Source: JAZSMS01 sp045536015 (GTDB lineage Bacteria > Bacillota > Clostridia > Christensenellales > QALW01). From it: DNA of 22,312 nt. Positions 16,485 to 22,312 of this stretch are shown here, one piece after another; the stretch's first letter is position 1; every line of letters starts with the position of its first letter. The stretch is taken from assembly GCA_045536015.1 (NCBI GenBank), contig JAZSMS010000103.1, forward strand, positions 1 to 22,312, read 5' to 3'. Both the position numbers and the translations under genes were made by a program. The notes beneath the pieces are model-generated. The model ran no database searches, was not told where the DNA came from, and saw nothing but the letters and a program-made list of their open reading frames with translations.

Positions 16485-16931
16485 ATGGTTATCTCTGATT
16501 TGTTTTTAAAAATTAAAAACAACTTTTACTCTTCGCATTTTATTTTACAAATAATAAGATTTGAAATTATTTTTACTGCACTTATTTTCTTTTCTAATTG
16601 CTACTTTCCGCAAATATCTGCGGTTTGGAGTTACTTGGCAGGAATTTTATTTACAAAGTTATTTATTTATAAAGGCATTTTAAAGCCATTTTTAAAGGTT
16701 TTTATTTTGTGTCTGGTTTCTCTTTTGCTTGGCAGTATTTCGTCGTTTTTTTACCTGTTTTTATCGCAAACAGAGCTTTATACTATATTTGAATATTTAG
16801 ACGGTGCTTCTACTCCATACGTTATTATTTTTTCTTTTGTTTTAGGATGCGTACTTTCGTTCATAGCAATTTACGCTACCGTTCCTGCAAAAAAGAAAAA
16901 AACAAGTACCCAATATACCGATTTTTCTTAA
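16485..16931 (+). CDS. Unknown four-helix membrane protein
   Basis: Unrecognised, 148 residues. Four likely transmembrane segments at about 19-37, 44-62, 69-93 and 111-132, then a lysine-rich tail (AKKKKTSTQYTDFS), so both ends are probably cytosolic. I start it at the ATG at 16485 because TTGGAG lies eight bases upstream and a strong promoter precedes it; a longer open frame from 16386 runs through the terminator and promoter and is not credible. It is a single gene between two terminators. Confidence 0.8.
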   Translation: MVISDLFLKIKNNFYSSHFILQIIRFEIIFTALIFFSNCYFPQISAVWSYLAGILFTKLFIYKGILKPFLKVFILCLVSLLLGSISSFFYLFLSQTELYTIFEYLDGASTPYVIIFSFVLGCVLSFIAIYATVPAKKKKTSTQYTDFS

Positions 16932-16957
16932 TTCCCTTTTAAAAGGGAATTTTTTTA
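16930..16957 (+). terminator. Rho-independent terminator overlapping a stop codon
   Basis: A perfect 22-base inverted repeat, AATTCCCTTTT (16930-16940) with AAAAGGGAATT (16941-16951), then T. Its first two bases are the end of the TAA stop of the four-helix gene. Confidence 0.85.
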
Positions 16958-16966
16958 TTTTTGGCT

Positions 16967-16974
16967 CATATAAT
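16967..16974 (+). promoter_or_regulatory. -10 element of the Cys-containing unknown gene
   Basis: CATATAAT contains TATAAT (16969-16974) and also resembles the CATAnnnT -10 of the sporulation factors sigma-E and sigma-K. No convincing -35 for either class is visible in the T-rich stretch upstream. Only the -10 is supported. Confidence 0.4.
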
Positions 16975-16995
16975 TTCTTAAAAAGGGGGAATTAT

Positions 16996-17589
16996 ATGAA
17001 TGTTTGTAATACCTGCGGTATAAATGATGGAAATGGAATTGCAATATTAGCCGAGCGCATTTTTGATAACGTGCGTATAGAAATAAGCCGTGAAAGTGCT
17101 TCTGTTGTGCTTTCTAACGCTCTTACAAATGCTACGCCGCTTTATGCAAGCGGAACCGGAACTATCTTAGAAGCACAAAGCACTTTAAGCGTTACACCAC
17201 ACGCCTGCTCTACCGACCTTTGCGGTAATTTGAATTTGCAAGGAAACTTAGTTTACGTAGTTTCGGGGGTAAGATATATTCTGCCCTGCACGCTTACCTT
17301 TCCTGTTTGCCTAAATATGAAAACGCCGTCCGCTTCTATGTGGCCTACTAACCTTACGGTAGATTTCTCTTTTTTTATTGACGAATTAACCTTTACAAGC
17401 GAAAACACATTAAGCGGAATTGCCGATGCGGCGGTAATAGCCTATATTACCTCTAAAATGCCCGTTTGCGTTTCTTCGTCAGGCTCACTTTCCTTTAACG
17501 CCGCATCTACACGCGCTATAGAGCCTCAAACCGACTTTTTCTCTTGTGATTTTTATCCCTACTCAACACAAAATGTTATTAACCGATAA
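16996..17589 (+). CDS. Unknown 197-residue protein with eight cysteines
   Basis: I do not recognise it. No signal peptide or transmembrane segment is visible. Eight cysteines sit at 4, 7, 71, 76, 98, 105, 158 and 184, the first six as pairs (CNTC, C-x4-C, C-x6-C), which suggests metal binding or disulphides. The sequence is rich in Ser, Thr, Asn and short hydrophobic runs, as in beta-sandwich proteins. The N-terminal ILAERIFDNVRIE faintly recalls the start of clostridial spore-surface-type proteins, but I would not assign it. A GGGGGA site lies seven bases before the ATG. It ends at a terminator shared with the opposing 64-codon gene. Confidence 0.8.
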   Translation: MNVCNTCGINDGNGIAILAERIFDNVRIEISRESASVVLSNALTNATPLYASGTGTILEAQSTLSVTPHACSTDLCGNLNLQGNLVYVVSGVRYILPCTLTFPVCLNMKTPSASMWPTNLTVDFSFFIDELTFTSENTLSGIADAAVIAYITSKMPVCVSSSGSLSFNAASTRAIEPQTDFFSCDFYPYSTQNVINR

Positions 17590-17617
17590 AAAAACAGACC
17601 TTAATAGGTCTGTTTTT
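17590..17617. terminator. Bidirectional terminator between convergent genes
   Basis: AAAAACAGACCT (17590-17601) pairs perfectly with AGGTCTGTTTTT (17606-17617) around TAAT. A and T tracts on both sides let it serve both strands. Its left edge follows the plus-strand TAA at once, and its right edge overlaps the TAA of the minus-strand 64-codon gene. Confidence 0.9.
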
Positions 17618-17810
17618 ACCAATCTTCTCTACTAAGCTTATTATCGGTTTTTATATCATCATAATAAGACTTATATTTATCTTTAAACTTTGATGCATTA
17701 CTTCTGCCAACAGAATACAATTCTTCTGGCGAAAGATCCGCAGGGTCAAAAGCATCCTCTTCATCCATTGCCGACATTTTAAATAAATATTTTCTGTTTA
17801 TCTCCGACAT
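17616..17810 (-). CDS. Small acidic protein, unknown
   Basis: Unrecognised, 64 residues, cytosolic, no transmembrane segment. It is highly charged: an acidic middle (MDEEDAFDPADLSPEELYS) and a mixed-charge end (KFKDKYKSYYDDIKTDNKLS). AAAGGATGG (17823-17815) lies seven bases before the ATG, and a terminator stem overlaps its stop, both supporting a real gene. It follows the ispH/S1 terminator on the same strand with no room for a separate promoter in the gap, so read-through or a promoter inside the ispH/S1 end would be needed. Confidence 0.7.
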   Translation of the reverse strand: MSEINRKYLFKMSAMDEEDAFDPADLSPEELYSVGRSNASKFKDKYKSYYDDIKTDNKLSREDW

Positions 17811-17827
17811 AAAACCATCCTTTAAAT

Positions 17828-17852
17828 AAAAGCCCGAAATTTTCGGGCTTTT
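17828..17852 (-). terminator. Terminator after the ispH/S1 gene
   Basis: On the minus strand AAAAGCCCGAAA (17852-17841) pairs with TTTCGGGCTTTT (17839-17828). Only a short T run, TTTTATTT, follows, so termination may be partial and allow expression of the 64-codon gene. Confidence 0.75.
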
Positions 17853-17856
17853 AAAA

Positions 17857-19800
17857 TTATTCTTCTACAGTCTCTTCAGCTTCTTCTGCTTCTTCAACTG
17901 CTTCAACTAATTCCTCTTCAGGAATAAGTGCCTTAATGCTAAGGCTTATACGCTTTTTATCAACGTCTACGTCTAAAACAAGTGCCTCAACCTCTTGACC
18001 AACCTTAACAGCCTCTTCTACCTTGGTTATGTACTTGTTAGAAAGTTCAGAAATATGAACCAATCCGTCAATTCCGGGTTCAAGTGCAATAAAAGCACCA
18101 AACGTTGTAAGACGAACAACCGTACCCTTAACAACAGTATCAACAGCGTATTTTTCTTCGGCATTTTCCCAAGGCTGCGGCTGAAGTGCCTTATACGAAA
18201 GCGAAATTCTGTTGTTTTCTCTGTCAAGTTTTAAAATCTTAACGTCAATTTCCTGACCAACCGAAAGTACGTCTGCAGGCTTTGAAATGCGATACCAAGC
18301 AATATCGGTAATATGCACTAAACCGTCAATACCGCCAAGGTCAACAAATGCACCAAAATCGGTAAGTCTGCGAACAACACCCGTAACGGTAGCACCTTCT
18401 TCAAGCTTTGCCCAAGCAGCATCTTCTGCAGCTTGTCTTTCTTCCTGAATAATAGCTCCGTGAGTTGCTACTACCTTGCGATATTTTTCATCAATATCAA
18501 TAGCTCTAACGCGAAGTGTTTTTCCAACAAACTCATCAACATTTTTAGCAAAACCGTTTGCACGTATCTGCGAACGAGGAATAAATACTCTCAAACCGTT
18601 GTAATCTGCAATTAAGCCACCCTTAACTGCTTCGCTAATTGTTACTTCAAAAATTTCGCCGTTGCTTATTGCGCCAAGAGTCTTGTCTGCAACTTCACGC
18701 AAAACAACTTTTTTTCTTGAAAGTATAACGTTTCCATCTCCATCATTTATTTTTACGACTTCAACCTCAATTTCATCACCCGAAGCAAACTTCTCAAAAC
18801 TCTCGCCGCAAGCAGCAAGATCCTCTGCTGTGATGATACCGTCTGATTTATAGCCGATATTTACTGTTACCTTTTCGGGCTTAGCTTCAATTACCTTTCC
18901 GCTTATGACCCTACCGGGACGAATTGTTGACAGTGCCTTTTCCATTTCTTTGGCAAAATCAAATTCCTCTGTCATAATCTCACTCATCCTATCCACAACC
19001 TCCTTTATTAACCAATCCGGGGTGGAAGCACCGGCGGTTACTCCTATGATATCGTTTTTATTCATTTTTAAGGTCAAAACATCTTCTGATTTTTCAACCG
19101 CATAGGTATTTTTACACTTTTCGCTACAAATAGTAAAAAGTTTGGCGGTATTAGAGCTTTGTTTTCCGCCGATAACAATCATAACGTCTGCCTTAGCGGC
19201 AATTTCTTCCGCTTCGCTTTGTCTTTGCCCCGTTGCATCGCAAATGGTGTCAAAGACCTCTACATTTTGATTGTTGTCTTTAATAATTTTTGTTAAATTA
19301 TTATATAAATCTCTGCGCGTTGTAGTTTGGGCAACAACGCAGACGTTTTTATCGGTAATTATATTTTTTGCTTCATCCTGAGAATTTACAACAACGGCTC
19401 TGTTTTCACAATGACCGCTTATACCGATAACCTCTGGATGACTCCTCTCGCCTATTATAACAATAAATTCGTCTTTTTGCAAAGCTTTTTGCACTATTTT
19501 TTGAATTCTTGCCACAAAAGGGCACGTTGCATCGATAATTTTTATATTTTTTTGTCGTAATTTGTCAAAAATAGTCTTTGGTGCACCGTGACTGCGAATT
19601 ATTACAGTACCGTCTTGTATTTCGTCAATATTTTCAATTGGGTTAACTCCGCGCAGTTTTAGTCTTTCTACAACCTGCGGATTATGTATAATCTCCCCAA
19701 ACGTGTATAAGGGCGAATATTCATTTATACTTTTTTCAACGGTTTCTACCGCTTTTTTAACGCCAAAGCAAAAGCCGGCGCTTTTTGCAATTATTATCAT
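17857..19800 (-). CDS. ispH: Fused IspH (HMBPP reductase) and four-domain S1 RNA-binding protein
   Basis: The N-terminal part (about 1-270) is the iron-sulphur enzyme that makes isopentenyl and dimethylallyl diphosphate in the last step of the MEP pathway. The cluster cysteines are C11 (GFCFGVKKAV), C93 (DATCPFV) and C187 (TICDATGQRQ); H39, H71, H121 and E123 (SHPEV) match substrate residues. The C-terminal part has four S1 domains at about 295-365, 380-447, 469-540 and 553-625, then an acidic tail; domains three and four have the DFGAFVDL and TFGAFIAL cores. This fusion, usually called a bifunctional IspH/ribosomal protein S1, is established in Clostridia. It overlaps plsC by four bases (ATGA). 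A Shine-Dalgarno and in-frame ATG occur at the junction. Confidence 0.96.
   Translation of the reverse strand: MIIIAKSAGFCFGVKKAVETVEKSINEYSPLYTFGEIIHNPQVVERLKLRGVNPIENIDEIQDGTVIIRSHGAPKTIFDKLRQKNIKIIDATCPFVARIQKIVQKALQKDEFIVIIGERSHPEVIGISGHCENRAVVVNSQDEAKNIITDKNVCVVAQTTTRRDLYNNLTKIIKDNNQNVEVFDTICDATGQRQSEAEEIAAKADVMIVIGGKQSSNTAKLFTICSEKCKNTYAVEKSEDVLTLKMNKNDIIGVTAGASTPDWLIKEVVDRMSEIMTEEFDFAKEMEKALSTIRPGRVISGKVIEAKPEKVTVNIGYKSDGIITAEDLAACGESFEKFASGDEIEVEVVKINDGDGNVILSRKKVVLREVADKTLGAISNGEIFEVTISEAVKGGLIADYNGLRVFIPRSQIRANGFAKNVDEFVGKTLRVRAIDIDEKYRKVVATHGAIIQEERQAAEDAAWAKLEEGATVTGVVRRLTDFGAFVDLGGIDGLVHITDIAWYRISKPADVLSVGQEIDVKILKLDRENNRISLSYKALQPQPWENAEEKYAVDTVVKGTVVRLTTFGAFIALEPGIDGLVHISELSNKYITKVEEAVKVGQEVEALVLDVDVDKKRISLSIKALIPEEELVEAVEEAEEAEETVEE
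18985..19006 (-). promoter_or_regulatory. Internal Shine-Dalgarno and ATG at the IspH-S1 junction
   Basis: Inside the fusion, AAAGGAGG (19006-18999) lies 11 bases before an in-frame ATG (18987-18985, residue 272, MSEIMTEEFDF). This is exactly between the reductase and the first S1 domain, so a free S1 protein of 376 residues could be made. Confidence 0.45.
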
Positions 19801-20381
19801 TTTCCTTCTAAAAGCGAATTCATAACAACCATAAGATCATCTGTAAAAAGCGAAAGATTGCCAGAATTAAGCTTCATATCATTAAATTTAGAAGTGTCCA
19901 TCGGCTTTCCGATAACAAAAGTGTTCTTTCTGAAAAGACCGGGTCTGTTTAAAAACATCATCGGCACTATCGTGCTATTTTGCTTAAGAGCTATCAAACC
20001 CGTTCCGCCGTGCATTTCTTGTCTTGAAATTTCTCTTTGCCCTGTTCTTGTTCCCTGCGGATAGATAAGAAGATTGTTATTTTCTTTAAGCTTACTGCAA
20101 GCAAACTTAATAGCTTTTAAATCTGCCTTTGATCTGTCAACCGGAAAAACGCCAACCGCTTTAAGCAAAGCGCCAAACGGCTTAAACTTAAACAATTCTT
20201 TTTTTGCCATAAAAAACGTGTTTTGCGGCAAACTGATAAATAAAATTGCAATATCAAAAATAGATTGATGGTTGCAAACGTAAACCACGTTACCGTCTTT
20301 TATATTTTCTTTTCCAATTATTTCTATTCGGCTAAGCAAAAGTAAAACAAACTTTACTATTTGCCGTATAACCTTACGCAT
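19797..20381 (-). CDS. plsC: 1-Acylglycerol-3-phosphate acyltransferase (PlsC family)
   Basis: Adds the second acyl chain to lysophosphatidic acid to make phosphatidic acid, at the membrane. The 194-residue protein starts with a hydrophobic anchor (about 8-16, IVKFVLLLL), then NHQSIFD (H38-x4-D43 catalytic motif), VFPVDRS, and IYPQGTRT. The last is the substrate-binding motif usually read as EGTR; here Q replaces E. VPMMFLNRPGL follows at the place of the fourth motif. Its end overlaps the ispH start (ATGA), and cmk ends eight bases before its ATG. The order cmk-plsC-ispH is common in Clostridia. Substrate class is inferred from family and context. Confidence 0.93.
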   Translation of the reverse strand: MRKVIRQIVKFVLLLLSRIEIIGKENIKDGNVVYVCNHQSIFDIAILFISLPQNTFFMAKKELFKFKPFGALLKAVGVFPVDRSKADLKAIKFACSKLKENNNLLIYPQGTRTGQREISRQEMHGGTGLIALKQNSTIVPMMFLNRPGLFRKNTFVIGKPMDTSKFNDMKLNSGNLSLFTDDLMVVMNSLLEGK

Positions 20382-20389
20382 ATTAAAAA

Positions 20390-21043
20390 TCAGCCTTTTA
20401 CTTTAGAAATTATAAACTCGACAACCTCGTCGGCAGTCATATTGGTACTATCAACAAGCAAAGCATCTTCTGCTTGCTTAAGTGGCGAAACTGCGCGATG
20501 CGAATCATCATAGTCGCGCTTTTCAATTTCTACCTTAATTTTATCAAAATCGGCCTCTAAGCCCTTTTCAATAAGTTCTTTTGTTCTTCTTCTTGCTCTC
20601 TCGGCAGAATCGGCAGTTAAAAAGAATTTATGCTCGGCATCAGGTAAAACGCACGTTCCTATATCTCTGCCGTCTAAAATGCAATCGTACTTATTTGCAA
20701 GCTCCTGCTGCATTTTAACTAAAAACACTCTTACCGCAGGTATTGCCGAAAAGCGTGATGCGTAACCGGAAATATGATTTTCGCGTATTTTTTGCGAAAC
20801 ATCCTCGCCACAAAGAATCATCTTTTGCGTTCCGTCTTCGTACTCTATTTCAATTTTAATATTTTTAAGCTCTTGCTCAACAATCTCGGGCTCATCGGGC
20901 TCAATTCCTTTTGAAAGCATAAATACTGCAACCGTGCGATACATTGCGCCCGTATCAAGATAAGTTATATTAAGTTGTTTTGCAATAGCCTTTGCTACCG
21001 TACTTTTACCTGCACCTGCAGGGCCGTCGAGAGCTATTTTCAC
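20390..21043 (-). CDS. cmk: Cytidylate kinase
   Basis: Phosphorylates CMP and dCMP with ATP. The 217-residue protein has the P-loop DGPAGAGKST (residues 6-15), YLDTGAMYRTVA, the CMP-binding DGRDIGTCVLPDAEHKFFLT segment, RARRRTKEL and RDYDDSHRAVSPLKQAEDA, all typical. It begins with GTG at 21043, which directly abuts the TAA of the upstream flavoprotein gene (TAAGTG). AAGGAG lies within the end of that gene, about nine bases ahead, so the two are likely translated together. Confidence 0.97.
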   Translation of the reverse strand: MKIALDGPAGAGKSTVAKAIAKQLNITYLDTGAMYRTVAVFMLSKGIEPDEPEIVEQELKNIKIEIEYEDGTQKMILCGEDVSQKIRENHISGYASRFSAIPAVRVFLVKMQQELANKYDCILDGRDIGTCVLPDAEHKFFLTADSAERARRRTKELIEKGLEADFDKIKVEIEKRDYDDSHRAVSPLKQAEDALLVDSTNMTADEVVEFIISKVKG

Positions 21044-22276
21044 TTAAAATTCTCCTTGTACGCTTGCCCCTGCCAAAAAGCCGGTAGAAAGTGCAAGCTG
21101 AATATTAAATCCACCTGTATAGGCGTCGATATCAATCATTTCTCCTGCAAAGTAAAGGTTAGAAACTATTTTGCTTTGCATAGTAGAAGAATCAATTTGT
21201 TTAACTGTAACACCGCCACGCGTAACTATTGCTTCGTTTAATTCACCAAAGCCGTTTACCGTTACCTCAAAACCCTTTAGCGTTTCGACAAGTGCTTGTC
21301 TTTGCTGGGCCATCAAATTGCTTATCGGCATATTTTCGTCAAGCTCTGCCTTGCAGATTACCGCGGAAATAAGCCTTGAAGGCAACAAGTCCTGCATAGC
21401 ATTTTTAAGAGTTTTAGATCCGTATTTTGTAAAGTCGCGCAATAATCTTGCATCAAGCACCTCGCGCGTTAATGCGGGCTTTAAATCAATAAAGACCTTA
21501 AGTGCAGAAAAATCTTTTATTCTGCTGCTTAACGATAAAACAAGGGGACCTGAAATTCCAAAATGCGTAAAAAGCATTTCACCCAATTCTTCAAAAATAC
21601 GTCTTTTTCCCTCAAACGCCTTTAACGTAACGTTTTTAAGCGAAAGTCCTTGAAGCGAGCAAATAAGTTTTTCGTTGCTTTTTAGCGGTACTAACGCTGG
21701 CGAAAATTGTTCAACCGTGTGTCCTAAATTTTCAAGCATTTTCTTCCACGCACCGTCCGAGCCCGTTGAAGAATAGCTTGCACCACCAAGTGCTAAAATA
21801 AGCTTATCGCAAGAAAAAACCCTGCCGTTTAATTTTACACCGCTTACGCGCCCGTCAGTAAGCAATATATCGTCAAGCTTAGTATCAAGCATAACCTTTA
21901 CGCCGCTTTTTTTCAAAAGCGCTTCAAATGCCTTAATGATATCGCTTGACTTATCACTTTGCGGAAAAACGCGCAAGCCGCGTTCTGTCTTTAACGGTGT
22001 TCCGTTTTCTTCTATAAGTGACATCGTATCCTGCGGACCAAACGTATATAGTGCAGAATAGCAGAATTTCGGGTTATGGGCAACTGATGCAAAAAAATCT
22101 TCAATTTCGCAATTATTGGTTACGTTGCATCTGCCCTTGCCCGTTATAAAAAGCTTTTTACCAAGCTTTTGATTTTTTTCAACAAGGACTACCTCTGCCC
22201 CATCCTGTGCCGCTTTTGCAGCCGCCATTATGCCTGCAGGGCCACCGCCTATAACATAAACTTTAGTTTGTTTCAT
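21044..22276 (-). CDS. HI0933/YhiN-family FAD-dependent oxidoreductase
   Basis: A 410-residue flavoprotein whose reaction is not established. It has the FAD-binding GGGPAG (residues 9-14), LVEKNQKLGKKLFITGKGRC (the GKKLxxTGxGRCN family signature, completed by NVTNN), LALGGASYSSTGSDGAWK, and the C-terminal YFAGEMIDIDAYTGGFNIQ FAD contact. Length is normal. It comes directly before cmk, an arrangement common in Clostridia, but no functional link is proven. The ATG overlaps the stop of a preceding frame (ATGA) and lacks a strong Shine-Dalgarno, which fits coupling to an upstream gene. Confidence 0.95.
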   Translation of the reverse strand: MKQTKVYVIGGGPAGIMAAAKAAQDGAEVVLVEKNQKLGKKLFITGKGRCNVTNNCEIEDFFASVAHNPKFCYSALYTFGPQDTMSLIEENGTPLKTERGLRVFPQSDKSSDIIKAFEALLKKSGVKVMLDTKLDDILLTDGRVSGVKLNGRVFSCDKLILALGGASYSSTGSDGAWKKMLENLGHTVEQFSPALVPLKSNEKLICSLQGLSLKNVTLKAFEGKRRIFEELGEMLFTHFGISGPLVLSLSSRIKDFSALKVFIDLKPALTREVLDARLLRDFTKYGSKTLKNAMQDLLPSRLISAVICKAELDENMPISNLMAQQRQALVETLKGFEVTVNGFGELNEAIVTRGGVTVKQIDSSTMQSKIVSNLYFAGEMIDIDAYTGGFNIQLALSTGFLAGASVQGEF

Positions 22277-22312
22277 AAAAATTGCTTTGGTTCCATATCT
22301 TTTCCATCTCGT
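22273..22312 (-). CDS. Possible 3' end of an upstream gene
   Basis: A frame entering from the right edge reads RDGKDMEPKQFL and stops at a TGA that overlaps the flavoprotein ATG as ATGA. The overlap matches other joints of this operon. Twelve codons are too few to identify a product, and it could be chance. Confidence 0.4.
   Translation of the reverse strand, partial: RDGKDMEPKQFL

Noticed and set aside
21171..21653. 160-codon open frame on the plus strand
   Set aside because: It is antisense to the flavoprotein gene with no ribosome site or family motif.

Overview
The window reads as a housekeeping stretch of an AT-rich, low-GC Gram-positive (Firmicutes, most likely Clostridia) chromosome. 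The clearest lineage clues are the fusion of IspH to a four-domain S1 protein, the AddB-AddA recombination pair (the Firmicutes counterpart of RecBCD), strong AGGAGG-type ribosome sites, and the order rpsF-ssb-rpsR. No insertion sequence, prophage, CRISPR array, tRNA or rRNA is visible. I cannot name a genus.

Layout. (1) Positions 1-2939, minus strand: prfC (release factor 3), then a glycolytic pair pgk-tpiA with its own good promoter, tpiA being cut by the window edge. (2) Positions 2940-3084: divergent promoters for prfC and addB. (3) 3085-9625, plus: addB and addA, overlapping and probably translationally coupled. (4) 9643-10797: rpsF-ssb-rpsR with a promoter, a structured leader that pairs with the rpsF Shine-Dalgarno, and a terminator. 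(5) 10881-12227: a membrane-anchored HtrA-type protease between a terminator and a -10 box. (6) 12331-15234: a tight five-gene cluster (two-helix membrane protein, ACT-domain protein, PFL/UPF0210 protein, three-helix membrane protein, GNAT acetyltransferase); most of it is of unknown function. (7) 15350-17589: three separately controlled genes: a zinc phospholipase C family protein with an apparently altered metal site, a four-helix membrane protein, and an unrecognised cysteine-containing protein. (8) 17616-22312, minus: an operon running HI0933-type flavoprotein - cmk - plsC - ispH/S1, with start and stop codons touching or overlapping at most joints, followed by a terminator and a 64-codon unknown gene that converges on the plus-strand genes over a shared terminator.

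Working together: addAB and ssb serve DNA repair; rpsF, rpsR, prfC and the S1 part of the fusion serve translation; pgk/tpiA serve glycolysis; cmk, plsC and ispH feed nucleotides, phospholipids and isoprenoids.

I found no convincing new defence or mobile system. The points most worth a second look are the rpsF leader (right architecture for the S6:S18-binding motif but without its CCG), an internal Shine-Dalgarno plus ATG at the junction of the IspH-S1 fusion, the coordinated loss of one metal site in the phospholipase C homologue, and the ACT-PFL cluster of unknown function.
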